Positions 35,162 to 46,856 of a stretch of 64,000 nt of DNA are shown piece after piece; position 1 is the stretch's first letter; the number at the start of each line of letters is the position of its first letter. This DNA comes from Bombardia bombarda (lineage: Eukaryota; Ascomycota; Sordariomycetes; Sordariales; Lasiosphaeriaceae): NCBI GenBank assembly GCA_030512295.1, contig JAULSR010000001.1, positions 9,757,001 to 9,821,000 of the forward strand, in the 5' to 3' direction. The position numbers and the translations under genes are program-made. The notes below the pieces were generated by a model. The model was not told the DNA's origin. It saw only the letters and a program-made list of their open reading frames with translations, and ran no database searches.

Positions 35162-37161
35162 ATGCCAATCATGGCCAAAACTCTCATGCCACACCCACAC
35201 CCTCATCCAAACTCAACCCTCGATTCCGAACAGAGCAATGGCTTGCGATTTTCGATTGCTTCTGCCATTCGCCGTAAAAGCTCCTTCCTCCTAGGACTGT
35301 CGACCGGATCGAAAAAGACCAGCAAGGATGAGAACCACCAACCTCAACCAGTTGATCCCGAAAAGAACGAGCAGGCGGTGCGATACCACACGAGAGACAG
35401 ACGTACCGATTGTTACACCCCTTACTGTGCTTCTTGGAACGCCGGACGGGCCGCCAACAGATACAAGGGACAAGTGTTTTGGACAGTTTCTGGTGGAAGA
35501 TCGAAGCCAGTCTACCATGATATGCATCCGGAAGAAGTCGACCAGCCCCAACTCGCGACTACCACTCTGTTGGCTTCACACGACAACGAGGATACACCTA
35601 TCAACCCCCCTTACTCACAATCAACACCCAAGACCAAGAGTTTGATACAGTCGCTCCGGGGAAGAAGAAAGGGCACTCTACAGGGACTAGTGGCACATCA
35701 TACACATGCAAGAGAGCCCATGGCCACTGCTGATAGGGAATCTCCGAACGGGAATATGGAAAAGCCTGCTCCCCTATTGGAATTGCCATCTGCCTGCGTA
35801 TTTAGTGCAGAAAGATGCAGTACCTTTTCGCTTGGCGTCCAAAAAGCTGTTCAAGGTATGTCTGTTTCCCATCATTACCTGGTGAAGTGTCCACAATAGG
35901 GGTACCTACTGTTGACCAATGCTCCTTCATAGACACGGTCGACGAGAACTTTTCTCTTCACGAGCCTGTCTCTGATACCGACCGTAAGCATTACTTCAAG
36001 TAGTGTTTTATATACACCTATTAACTCGCCTGATGACATAGTGCCAAGCACCCCAGTCAAACAGCCAGAGACTCACAATCGAGCACTCAGTACACCAGGG
36101 TAATAATGTCTTGCTCCACACACAAACATGGCACATCATCGCCCCTTTCAGAGCAGTACCTACTGAGCACCCCAAATTACACACATGAAACCCCGTTGCT
36201 TAAAGGTAGCAAACTAATGTGAATTTGAAACAGGATCGGGCTCGCAAAGGACACGGATGGCCCGGTGCCAGACATCGTAGAAGATGGCAACATTACCGTT
36301 GACGATATGACAGAGGTCTATGCAAGCTCTGACTGGAAACCCGAGAACGGGTGCAAGTGCACATGCCACCCAACTAGCCAAGATCACTCTGAAGCAAGGG
36401 GCTCAATCCGTACAGACGATGCGCAGAAGTGGATCGACAACTCGTTTGAACAGCAGCTAACCACAGAGTTGGGCATGACGTGGGTTCTAAAAGAGCTTGA
36501 CAAGAAGCTAAAACTGCAGGACAACAAGATCGAGGCCTACCAGGTTACGCTAGATGTGCGGGACGAGGAGATCAGAGAACTGAAGTCTAAGATCGAGGTG
36601 TTGACTGACGCCCTTGACATCTTTTGCACCAATATTAATGACAAGGCATACGTGTTCGAACAACTCTTCCAGGCCGGTTACAACAGAGAGTTACTGAATA
36701 GTCTTGGTTTCCAGAGGTTCACGCCTGACCACGAACCCTACCCGTGTCTCGCTAGTATCCCAAGCCCTGATAGTTCAATCACGACCTTGACACCTACAGA
36801 GCACAGTGAAGGACGACAAGGCGATGACGACGACGACGGCGGCGACGACGACAACGACGATAATAACACTCTAGGCGCCGAGGAGTGCGCCCCTATCCAG
36901 ATGCCGGTTGAGTATTTTTCAGGTAAGAATATATGGGAGAAGAGATGCCTATCCAGTCTACTTTCCCTGCTCGAGAGGCATCGCCTGAGGGGTACAGACG
37001 AAATGATGGACGAGGCGGACGAGTTGGACGAGACGGACTTGATTGTGAGCCACCCCAGGGGGCAATCTCTACGGGACGAGCTGCTACAGATGGGAGAGAC
37101 GATTGATTCGGACTTGGAGACTGATGGGGATACTATCCATGAGAGTGTGTCATCATATTGA
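35162..37161 (+). CDS. Unrecognised coiled-coil protein, four exons
   Basis: Exons 35162-35855, 35900-35983, 36042-36099 and 36234-37161 join in frame (introns 44, 58 and 134 nt) to give 587 residues. The start is the first ATG in an open frame that extends upstream. The N-terminal part is basic and Ser/Thr-rich (RFSIASAIRRKSSFLLGLS). Exon 4 has a compact Cys/His cluster (CKCTCH), then a helical stretch with heptad character from about WVLKELDKKLKLQDNKIEAY through EIRELKSKIEVLTDAL, so a probable coiled coil. A strongly acidic DDDDD/GGDDD tract follows near nt 36825-36870, then further acidic sequence to the end. No signal peptide or membrane segment. I do not recognise the family. The first intron, at 44 nt, is short but has normal GTATGT...ATAG ends. 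Confidence 0.72.
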
Positions 37162-37430
37162 TGTGGTGGATTGTAACTAGTGCGTGGTCCGGGTGTAATA
37201 GGGGTTGAAAAGCTGGTGGCGACGTTCCTTAATCAAAGGCTGAACGGAGAAATTTTATGCTCCGATAGTTTAGGAGTATTAGAGATACTTGGTAGTATTC
37301 GTTATGAAAGCAGTTGATTTTCATGACGGGTCGATGTGATTAAAGGGGCAAAGGTAAACACCACACTTGTTTACCATTAACACCGCCCCTAGACATACAT
37401 AAAGATACGCGTGACCGAGTTAAAATTTGT

Positions 37431-39446
37431 CTATAAATACATTGACATGCGCTCACTTAAAGGGGCAAACGCATCTGCCTCGACCTCGGCCTCTGGGGCC
37501 TGTAGGGCTTTTCGGTCCTCTTGATCTGTTGCTCGAGACGAACCGGGCTTCTTGTATGAAATCACCCTCTTAGGCTTCCATTTATTTTCCTTCTCCAAAT
37601 AGCGCTCATATAGCTTGTTCAAGATGGACCGCCGCGTATTCATAATCTTCATGACTTCGGGCGAGGCCATCTCTTCAAACACAACCTTGTCCATGGCGGA
37701 TATCATCTTCCTCGCCGTGGCCATAGCCTCGCCAAGATCTGCCTTGGCCATATCCCACGCCTGTTGGGGCGACTCTGTCTTGGCCTCGGGATAAGAGAAC
37801 GAACCGACCAGGATCCTGAAGGGCTGCCACATACGGTCGACGGCAGTGACAGTCTGCCTGCCAAGGGCGAGGCGCCCTTCTTCCACGCTAACGCCCTGTG
37901 TGAGGTGGCGGAAGCTGCCGCGGGCGACCTGCAGGAAGAGGCGCATGGCGAGGGCGTCGGGGTAGCGCATCTTTGTGGCCATGACATCAAAGATCTGGCA
38001 GGCGTGGCGGAAGGCGTTCTTGTTGAGCTCGTCGTTGATGCAGGCGGAGAAGGCATAACGGAAGGTCATGTCGCTAAGATAGGGGATGGGGAAGGAGGAG
38101 ATAAGCTCGGCCATCTTTTGCGAGTTGTGGCTCCGTTGGACGACGCGCAGGTAGCGGAAGTAGTTGTCCTTGTCGGGGATGACGCCACGTTGCCGAGTGA
38201 GATACTCCCAGTACTTGTTGGCGAGACTTGTCTTTCTGGTTTTTTCGGTGGAGAAGAGGATTAGAGAAAGTGTGTTGTTGCCCGGGACAGGGAAAAGTGT
38301 TGGGTTTTGGGAGGAGGTCTGGAGTGATTTGGAGAAACTGTTATGGTCGTTTCTCGGGCGGATGGCGGTGAGTTGTGTTTGCTCGGCATCTTTGGGGGCG
38401 GCGGCGCTTTCTTGTGCTTCCGCCATGGAGGGAGAGGGAAGCTTCGGGGCCGTCTCGCCTAGGCCTAATCTGGGAATTCCCATTGTCTCGCCGAGCAGCT
38501 CCAAGATGGATTCGTTGTCGCGTTGGTCGCCGGTAGTAAGAACTCTGGCCATAGCGCAGGTGAGCTCTTCGTCGAGTTTGACCTGGCCCTTCCGCCAACG
38601 CATCAATACCTCCTCCCAGATGACGCGCGCTCTTTGGATCGAGACTTTAATCTCCCGCTGTAGGATTTCCGGATCGACTCGTTTGTTGAAGTCGGGCTTG
38701 TGCCTGAGGGCGTTGAAGATAATTGTGTAGGTCTGTTTGTCAGCCGAACGCGACCCCTCATTGGCGGTACTGACGGTGGTGAACATGCTGTCGATGTCGC
38801 CGGCACGACTGCACACGTCAAGGACGGCGTTGAGATGGATCGTGTTAGGCTTGACGGATCCGGTCGTGATCATGGAGTTATATATGCGCAGGGCCTCGGT
38901 TACGGCCATCTTGGGATGTTCGCTTGCGGCTAAGCCCCGGAAAATGGTGGTGTAGGTCCTGGCGTCGGGCGTCTGGGCGCGCTTCTTCATCTCGTTGAAC
39001 AGCTTTATGGCAGCGTGGGCGCGTTGGTTTTGCAGTTGATAGTCGATCAGATGGTTCCAGCTGACCACGACGTTTGTGGTGCTGCTGACCTTGCGCGTCA
39101 GCATGAGGGCTTCCTCAAACTGGTCCTTCTCCAGCGTCCGCTTGACATGGACGGCAATGTGGAGGGGGTCTTTAAGGGTCTGGAGGTGCTTTTTGACCAC
39201 CCGTTCGAGCCTTCTGTTATCGGACTCGTCGAGCTTGTTGGAGGGAACGATGAGGGGCGGTAGTTTGGGCTTCGTATCTGGCGTCTTGGTCGCACCAAGG
39301 CTGTCTGTGTCTGATGCACCTTGCGTAAAGGCTCGCCGGCTGCTGAGTCCATAGCCGGGTGCTGGGCGATTGGGCAAGCGCAGTCTCCTCCCGAGGGGAC
39401 TTGTATTTGCAAGGCCACTCCTCAAGCACGCTCGACAGACAAACAT
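37431..39446 (-). CDS. Mitochondrial pentatricopeptide-repeat protein
   Basis: An intronless ORF of 671 residues starting at MFVCRACLRSGLANTSP; the frame stays open upstream but has no credible earlier start. The first 50 residues are Arg/Ser-rich without acids, a typical mitochondrial presequence (LGRRLRLPNRPAPGYGLSSRR). Residues of about 100-280 show PPR-like helical pairs: VVVSWNHLIDYQLQNQRAHA, AIKLFNEMKKRAQTPDARTY and NTIHLNAVLDVCSRAGDID. The C-terminal half has weaker repeats (YFRYLRVVQRSHNSQKMAEL). PPR proteins bind organellar RNA, and fungal ones act in mitochondrial mRNA stability, translation or ribosome assembly. Which transcript this one serves cannot be told. It is divergent from POL1 across about 630 bases. 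Confidence 0.85.
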   Translation of the reverse strand: MFVCRACLRSGLANTSPLGRRLRLPNRPAPGYGLSSRRAFTQGASDTDSLGATKTPDTKPKLPPLIVPSNKLDESDNRRLERVVKKHLQTLKDPLHIAVHVKRTLEKDQFEEALMLTRKVSSTTNVVVSWNHLIDYQLQNQRAHAAIKLFNEMKKRAQTPDARTYTTIFRGLAASEHPKMAVTEALRIYNSMITTGSVKPNTIHLNAVLDVCSRAGDIDSMFTTVSTANEGSRSADKQTYTIIFNALRHKPDFNKRVDPEILQREIKVSIQRARVIWEEVLMRWRKGQVKLDEELTCAMARVLTTGDQRDNESILELLGETMGIPRLGLGETAPKLPSPSMAEAQESAAAPKDAEQTQLTAIRPRNDHNSFSKSLQTSSQNPTLFPVPGNNTLSLILFSTEKTRKTSLANKYWEYLTRQRGVIPDKDNYFRYLRVVQRSHNSQKMAELISSFPIPYLSDMTFRYAFSACINDELNKNAFRHACQIFDVMATKMRYPDALAMRLFLQVARGSFRHLTQGVSVEEGRLALGRQTVTAVDRMWQPFRILVGSFSYPEAKTESPQQAWDMAKADLGEAMATARKMISAMDKVVFEEMASPEVMKIMNTRRSILNKLYERYLEKENKWKPKRVISYKKPGSSRATDQEDRKALQAPEAEVEADAFAPLSERMSMYL

Positions 39447-40076
39447 GGTTGCGACTTGCGACTTGCGACAACTTGCGACGGGCCGCGGCCCTTTCTTTTC
39501 GGCGTCTCTCACCGTCTTTCGGGGGTAGTGATAGTTGCCGAGGCTGTCCAGAGAGCGCGTTTGTTGATAGATGGTTGATGGCGGGATGAGATGGGATGGG
39601 ATGCGACCTGGATGGACGATTAAGGTTGATGATACCAGGTAGGTTCTCAACTGGACTCGGGTCTCGCCCAATTTTTTTGCAATGCCTGCCGCCGGGACTG
39701 GGACGGGAGCTGTGCTGCCCCACATAAAGCAGGGGTGCTGAGCACCGTGACGCGCCAAAGGACCTCCACTTACACAGTAGCTCGTTATTGGTCGACAGGG
39801 GTTCGCGTCGCTCAATCCTCAACGCGAAAAGATGTCCAAAGCTGGAGGAGCGAAACACAGCGCGCGTCGCCCGCTCAATCAGGCCCCGCCCACTCTAACA
39901 TTGAACTAAACTAACGGGCATGGATTGATTGAAACCGGGGTGCGACACTATACGCGCTTTCCACTCTCGAACCACTCCACTCCAACAACCCTTTGGCAAC
40001 GCTTTGCAACTCCCTACAAACCACTACAACTAATCATCAGTACAGAGCGCACGCAGTATAGACAGAGCATGCAAAC
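39447..40076. promoter_or_regulatory. Divergent promoter region, PPR / POL1
   Basis: 630 bases separate two start codons on opposite strands, so both promoters must lie here. The POL1 side is rich in CACTACAAC/CTACAA repeats just before the ATG. I do not see a perfect ACGCGT MCB box; CGCG occurs near 39860 and 39950. Assignment rests on position only. Confidence 0.5.
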
Positions 40077-43000
40077 ATGTCTAGGGCTGTGAACAAGCGC
40101 GACAAGTTCGCCGAGCTGCGCTCCTTGCGCCAGTCGGGCAAGAAGAAGTTCGACACGTACGAGGTCGAAAAGGTCAACGATCTCTACGAAGAGGTGGACG
40201 AAAACCAGTACAAGGAGATCGTGCGTGACCGCTTGAACCAGGATGACTTCGTCGTTGACGACAATGGCGAAGGCTACGCCGACGACGGTCGCGAGGAGTG
40301 GGACAGAGTGCCCGCTGCCTACGAGTCCGACAGCGAGGACGACCTGAACCCCAACCTGCGCGCCATGGACCGCAAGAGTGAGTAAAGTACAAACCCCATC
40401 CTCTCCCCTCTACTTGTTGCTGACCACTGTCTCGTTGCAGCCAAAAAAGAGCGCGACCACGAGCAGGCGAGGCGGGATGCCAACGACAAGGATATATCCG
40501 AGTACTTTACCAAGGGCGCCGTCAAGGCCCAGCCGAAGCCCAAGGTTTGTGCTTCACCTACCTTACCCTGTTGACCACCACCCCAGTACCGCCCTTCTAA
40601 CTCGGCGGCCAGGTTATCAAGACAGAAGACGACGAGAAGTTCCTCACCGACCTCCTTGGCGAGGTTGACGTCAACATCACTGCTCCGCTGCCCCGAGCAT
40701 CCAAGAAAAGAGACAGATCGGCTGAGCGGAGAAAGGCTCGCGCCCTCTCCCCCGTTCGAGAAGCTCGCCGGCCCGCCACAAAGAAAGCAAAGGTGGTCGA
40801 CGACAGACTGCCTTCTCCCGCTGCCAACGATGCCATGCTGGTAGAAGAGGACGACTTCATCCCTCCTGTAGATGATGATCTACCTACTGCCGCCCGTGAC
40901 GTGCTCATGAGCGATCCTCTCCCTTCGTCACCCGCCGCCAAAGTTGCCAAACGGAGGATACAAATCAAGGCCGACGCTGAGGAAGAGGACGAGGATGACA
41001 TGATGGAGGTTGCACATACTGGCGCCATCGCTGCTGCAAGTGTCAACCTGTCGGCGTCCCGCCAGATCAAGAAGATCTTGAAGCCGGAGCTCTTACCAAC
41101 CCCAACCAGCTCGTCGCCTGTCAAGGCTGCAGATGAAGCTGTTGACGCATCTTCGTGGAATAACATCAGTCAGAAACTGAATCTTGTAACCAGTTCGGCG
41201 CCCGAAACCCGGACAATTGGCAAGATGGACTACAAGGACGCTATCGAGGAGGATGGCAGCTTGAACTTCTTTTGGACTGACTATACCGAGGTCAACGGCA
41301 GCCTGTGTCTCTTCGGCAAAGTTCTGAACAAGAAGACAAGGCACCACGTCAGTTGCTTTGTCAAGGTTGATAACATCCTACGCAAGTTATTTTTCTTGCC
41401 CCGCAAGCACCGTATGAAGAACGGACAGGAGACCGACGAGGAGATCGGCATGATGGACGTCTATAATGAAATTGACACGGCCATGACCAAGATGAACGTC
41501 GGCATGTACAAGATCAAAGCTTGTACTCGAAAGTATGCATTTGAGCTTCCCGACATTCCAAAAGAGGGCAGTTACATGAAGCTCCTTTACCCCTATACCA
41601 AGCCTCAAATCGACACGGGCAAGAAGGGCGAGACATACTCTCATGTCTTTGGTGCCAACACCGGTCTCTTTGAGCAATTTGTCCTCTGGAAGAATATCAT
41701 GGGCCCTTGCTGGCTCAAGATTCAGGATGCCGACTTTGGCTCCATGAGAAATTCCTCGTACTGCCGGCTGGAAGTGCTTGCTGAACATCCCGCCATGGTC
41801 ACTACGCTTAGCGAGAGTGACAACCTTGACGCGCCGCCCTTGACTATTATGAGCATTGCGATGCGTACAACATTCAATGCCAAAGATAACAAACAAGAGC
41901 TTCTTGCCATCAGCGCGAGGATATATGAGGATGTGTCGCTGAGCGACACCACTCCAGCTGACAAACTTCCATGTCGCACCTTCACCGTCATCCGACCACA
42001 CAATAACGCCTTCCCTCTTGGTTTTGAACAGATGGCCAAGGACAGGAAGAAGGGACTCCTCAAGCTTGTGAAGCAAGAATTCGACATGCTGACCTTCTTT
42101 CTTGCCCAAGTCGATGTTGTCGACCCAGACGTCATTGTTGGCCATCAATTGGAAGGCGTCGATTATAGTATCCTCGTTAATCGCCTCCATGAGAAGAAGA
42201 CTCGCGAGTGGTCTCGGCTTGGCAGGTTGCGGCGATCCCAGTGGCCGCCGTCCATCGGCAAGGTCGGGGGCAATGTTTTTGCGGAGCGCCAGCTTATGGC
42301 CGGTCGGCTTCTCTGTGACCTTGCGAATGACGCTGGCAAGTCAGTCATGTACAAATGCCAGTCGTGGGGCTTGACCGAAATGTGCACGCTCTATCTTGGG
42401 GTCGAGAATCGCCGACGGGATGTTGACAACGAGGCTGCCCTCAAGACGTGGGCAAACACAAGGGATGGCCTGATGGACTACGTGACCCACGTGGAAACTG
42501 ATACCTATTTCATCGCCGCCTTGGCCTTGAGGGTCCAGATTCTGCCCCTGACCAAGGTCCTCACCAACTTGGCAGGAAACTCATGGGCAAGAACGCTGAC
42601 TGGCACGCGTGCTGAGCGCAACGAGTACATTTTGCTCCACGAGTTTCACAGGAATAAGTACATTTGCCCTGATAAGCAGACGTTCAGCTCTCGGGCTCGC
42701 GCCGACGAGGAGAATCAGGAAGAAGAAGGTGGAGATGGCAAGAAGAAGGACAAGTACAAGGGCGGTCTTGTCTTTGAACCCGAAAAGGGCCTCTACGATA
42801 AGTTTGTGCTCGTCATGGACTTCAACTCCCTCTACCCTTCAATTATACAGGAGTACAACATCTGCTTCACCACGGTCGATCGAACCAAACTGGCAAGTTG
42901 ATAATAATCCCCCTTTTATATGCTTTTCACTAATGCTTTGGGTAGTCGAACGACGAAGAAATGGTACCTGAGGTGCCGGCGCAACAAGCTCCGGGTGTCC

Positions 43001-44718
43001 TTCCGAGGCTCATTGCAACACTTGTTAGCCGTCGTAGACAAGTCAAAAGCCTGATGAAAGACAAGACAGCTACCCCAGAACAGCTTGCCACCTGGGAAAT
43101 CAAGCAACTTGCTCTGAAGCTAACAGCAAACTCCATGTACGGCTGTCTGGGATACACAAAATCGCGATTCTACGCCCGGCCTCTTGCTGTGCTCACGACG
43201 TACAAGGGACGCGAGATTCTTCGCAGCACCAAAGAGCTGGCAGAAGAAAAGGCGCTACAGGTGATCTACGGTGACACGGATTCCGTCATGATCAATGCGA
43301 ATGTGGACAATGTAGCAGACGCGCTGAAAGTTGGCCACGAGTTCAAGAAGGCAGTCAACGAACGCTACAGACTACTAGAGATCGACATCGACAACGTCTT
43401 CCGCCGCATTCTTCTCCAGGCCAAGAAGAAGTATGCCGCCATCAACATGGTTGAGGTCAATGGCAAATACATTGAAAAGATGGAGGTCAAGGGTCTGGAC
43501 ATGAAGCGTCGCGAGTACTGTGCTCTATCCAAAGAAATCTCAAGCCGCATCCTCAACGAGATTCTATCTGGGGAGGACACCGAGGCTTCTATCCAGCGCA
43601 TCCACGAGTATTTACGCGAGACAGCTACCAAGATGCGTGAACAGGCCATCCCCCCGCAGAAATACATCATCTTCACGCAACTCGGCAAGTCGCCCAAGGA
43701 CTACCAAATGGCCGACAGCATGCCACAGATTCAGGTAGCGTTGCGAGAGATGGCGCGTGGCAAGACAGTTCGCAAGGGCGACGTCATTTCGTACATCGTC
43801 ACGGGGGACAGCAAGACCATGTCCGATGCACCGGCTAAGCGTACCTATACGCCGCAGGACGTGCTGAAGGCAGGCTCGGGCCTCGCCCCGGACATTGAGT
43901 GGTACATGACCAAGCAAATCTTCCCGCCGGTTGAGCGTCTCTGCGCCAACATTGACGGCACATCCACGGCTCAGCTGGCCGAGAACCTCGGGCTCGACAT
44001 CTCGCGCTACGCCAACAACAACAGTAACACAGGCAGCAACAATGATCTCGATATCCATCCGCTTGAGTCGCAGATCCCCGACACGGTGCGGTTCCGCGAC
44101 TGCGCGCGCCTGTCGCTGCGCTGCCGCACGTGCAAGAACTCTGCCCCGTTTGAGGGCCTGCTCGGCTCGCCCGACTGCATTACCCCGGCCGGCGTGGCCT
44201 GCACCACATGCGGGGCGACGCTGTCAACGCTCTCGGTGGTGGCACAAGTCGAGGCGGCGATTCGCGCTCAGACGGCCAAGTACTACGAGGGATGGATGGT
44301 GTGTGACGATTCAAGCTGCGGAATGAGGACGCGCCAGATGAGTGTGTATGGAACGCGGTGCATGGGGCCCAAGGGGCTGGCGAGGGACTGTCTGGGGAGG
44401 ATGCGGTATGAAATGGGAGAGAGGGACATTTATAATCAGCTTGTGTATTTCGCTAGCCTGTGGGATGTGGAGAAGGCCAAGGCCAAGGCGGGGAGTGGGA
44501 GCGCGGGTGCGGGTGCAGGTGGGAGCGGGAGCGGGGATGATGGAGTTGTGTTGACGGCGGAGATGAAGGAGAAGGTAAGGGCGCTGGCGGAACATAATAG
44601 GGTCAGGTTTGAAACGGTCAAGGGGGTGGTGGATAAGTATCTGGACAAGTGTGGGAGACGGTGGGTGGCGATGGATACGCTGTTTGCCAAGTTAGGGTTT
44701 GCAGCGCCTGCCTCGTAA
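40077..44718 (+). CDS. POL1: DNA polymerase alpha catalytic subunit
   Basis: Exons 40077-40377, 40441-40544, 40613-42892 and 42946-44718 give 1485 residues, close to yeast Pol1 (1468). The N-terminus begins KRDKFAELRSLRQSGKKKFDTYE and is acidic and linker-like. Family B polymerase motifs follow: motif A DFNSLYPSIIQEYN (about residue 871), motif B KLTANSMYGCLGY, and motif C YGDTDS (about residues 1003-1008), whose two Asp with that of motif A bind catalytic metals. The C-terminus has two Cys clusters (CRTCKNS...CTTCGATL, and CDDSSCGMR...GTRC) that dock the B subunit. With primase it starts leading and lagging strand synthesis in the nucleus. The third intron, between motifs A and B, begins GC (GCAAGT...GTAG, 53 nt). 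No GT donor in the vicinity keeps frame. Confidence 0.96.
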
Positions 44719-45165
44719 GAGTCGGGAATAGGATGGGTTTAGGTAGTAAGAGGGTAGGTGGTATATAGTTGTACATGTTCTCTTGTGGTGCGCGTTTGAG
44801 TTAGGGGAAAGAAGGTATGGGCATACGATGAGTTGGATTATGTATTTGGGCTTGTTTCATTTTCTCTACTTGGTTGGTGGTATGGCTCGGCGTTCTGGGT
44901 AGGGGCAGTCAGTTATTTGGCTTGGAAGATGATAATTATACTCATTTTGGTTCGTGCTGCTTTGCCTGGATCTTGCTGTGTCGGGGTAACTGTGACGTAT
45001 ATAAGTTTGACTATGCAACATGGCAGATATACTGATATTGATGTCTCACGTAAAAAAAGCTAACAGATGAGACACTTAAACTAGAGTAGGTGGGTAAACA
45101 ACTGCAATCATGATAAGCAGTATTTGTAAGAAAAAAAGAAGTTGTCTGTTGACGATGATTGTTCT
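44719..45165. other. Intergenic, no gene seen
   Basis: Downstream of POL1 to the tRNA on the opposite strand; likely the POL1 3' UTR and terminator. No supported ORF. Confidence 0.55.
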
Positions 45166-45246
45166 TGCCCACACCCCGAATCGAACGAGGAATCTCCCCA
45201 TTGTAATACTACGAGTGGGACGCCATAGCCATTAGGCCATGCGGGC
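45166..45246 (-). tRNA. tRNA-Thr (CGT) with 8-nt intron
   Basis: Minus-strand cloverleaf of 81 nt: acceptor GCCCGCA/TGTGGGC (one G-T pair) with discriminator A, D arm GGCCTAATGGCTATGGC, anticodon stem TCCCA/TGGGG, and T arm with GTTCGATTC. The anticodon loop is 15 nt. Placing U33 and the usual intron site after position 37 gives anticodon CGT (Thr) and an 8-nt intron, GTATTACA, leaving a 73-nt mature tRNA. Confidence 0.85.
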
Positions 45247-45467
45247 TTGATCTTGTTTTTGATGTTTGGTTAGGGCCGGAAATGGGGCTCTTCATGGGAT
45301 GGAGTGGCGGCGAGACGGGGCCCTCTGGGATGTGGATCACGTTGATGCTTCAAGCGGAGCCCTCGGTCCTGGAGATTTCAGGGGCTCAGGGGCTGCAGTA
45401 TACCCTAACCCTATATCTGCATTTCATTCAGCTATCATTACGCTTACGGTATACAAACGGGAGGTGC

Positions 45468-46856
45468 TCAAGTGCCTCCCGGATACCAATGTCTTAGAAG
45501 CTCCCACTCGGGTGCCATCTGTTCCAAGTCAAATGCCTCGCCATTCAACCTGGCGCGGGCTCGGCGGATGGCCTGCCAGGTATATCCAATGTTGTCGAGA
45601 CCGACCTCGGCGGCGTGGTGCAGTACCCTCTCGACCCATTGCTCACACACCTGGTCCAGCTCGTGCTCCAACGCCTCGGCTGCCTCGCGCAGATGCGGCA
45701 GTGCCTCCTCCTCCCTGCGCACCAGATACTCGACAAACTCTAGCGCGTGGTCCAGTCTCACCCGTACGGCATTCTCGCCCCTACAGTCGTCGTCGCGCTC
45801 CAGGGGCAGCGTCCGGCCCGAGTCGAACAGAGGCTGGAAACTGACGGGCGCACTGAGATGGTGGTCGTCGCCCGTCCTGACCAGGACGACTTTGAAGCCG
45901 GATACACGCCAGTCTGCCTCCCATTCGTCGTGCTCGAAATTCTTGAACTCGGGTTTAGCGGGTTTGAGGCGGTAGTCTCGGGCGTGTCACTCTTGCTCAC
46001 CCTCCTTGGGGGTATGGCTATGGCAGCCGTCCACCACCATGAACAAGGAGCGGAAGATATGGCCCAGCTGGAAGCCGTGCTGTCGGTATGATAGCGGCTG
46101 TTGGCTTAGGCGAGGAGCAAAATTGGGGTTCCTGAGCTTCGGGTCCGGGTTTCTCTTGTCGGCTCTCGTCCACTGGCGTTGGGGCTTGATGTCATCCTCG
46201 CAGGCGGCCGCGCTGTCGCACACGCTTCTGTGGAATGCAAGCACATAAGGCAAGTCGGTCACGAGGCATTGCTCGAGGTTCCAGCAGTCAGGGCCGATGC
46301 GGCGGTCAACGAATTTGGTGGCTCTGGCCATAAAGTGGTGGCGGTGAAAGGGCGGCCATTTGCAGTGCAGCGAGGTGCGGTGCATCCAGAGCCAGTGACG
46401 GTATATGTAGCGGCCTATAGCGCGGCCGTCGTCATCGGCCGCAGCTCTCTTGTCCTCTGTGTAGGGCGTGAAGTAGATGGCAAAGTGTTTGTTGAAGTAG
46501 TCCTCTAGCTTGAAGTACTTTTCTAGTTTCTGCAGCTGGCACCGAGACACTGTGGCTATAGTTTCGCCAACCGTGTCCATGCCTGGCAACGCCGAGCTCC
46601 ACTTGTCCGTGAAAGCGTCTCGGTCATAACGGATCATGCGGGCTGTTGTATCGTGAAAGACGGCTGCCAGCTCCTTTCGAACCAGCCCCATGTCCATAGC
46701 GCTTGCCCCGGCCGTCAGGTACTTCTCGTCACAGCCCAGATACCTGAGGTAGCTGGGGTCAATTGGCAGGTCGGGTACATCGTCATACTCTCCCCCCGTC
46801 AGATACGGCGAATCCAGACTGAAGGGGACGACAATATCACCTTCTTGATATCGCAT
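45468..46856 (-). pseudogene. Unrecognised 462-codon ORF with in-frame TGA
   Basis: From ATG 46856 (MRYQEGDIVVPFSLDSPYL) one frame stays open for 289 codons, meets TGA at 45989-45987, then continues open for 172 codons to a stop at 45468. Both halves are protein-like: the first with QKLEKYFKLEDYFNKHFAIYF and RYIYRHWLWMHRT, the second with FKNFEHDEWEADWRVSGFKV and HALEFVEYLVRREEEALPHL. The only frame-keeping splice removing the TGA would be a 24-nt intron (GTGAGC...CGAG), too short for fungi. The TGA is one transition from CGA (Arg). So it is a recent pseudogene, a stop read through, or a sequencing error. No family is recognised; no signal peptide. If TGA ends it, the product is 289 residues. 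Confidence 0.6.

Noticed and set aside
39447..39815. N-terminal extension of the PPR protein
   Set aside because: The frame is open but begins at a TTG, and the MFVCRACLRSG start gives a textbook mitochondrial presequence.
41387..42190. 267-codon minus-strand ORF
   Set aside because: Lies wholly antisense to the POL1 catalytic exon, which has unmistakable polymerase motifs.
45988..46011. Intron removing the in-frame TGA of the 462-codon ORF
   Set aside because: It would be only 24 nt, below the practical minimum for fungal spliceosomal introns, although GTGAGC...AG keeps frame.
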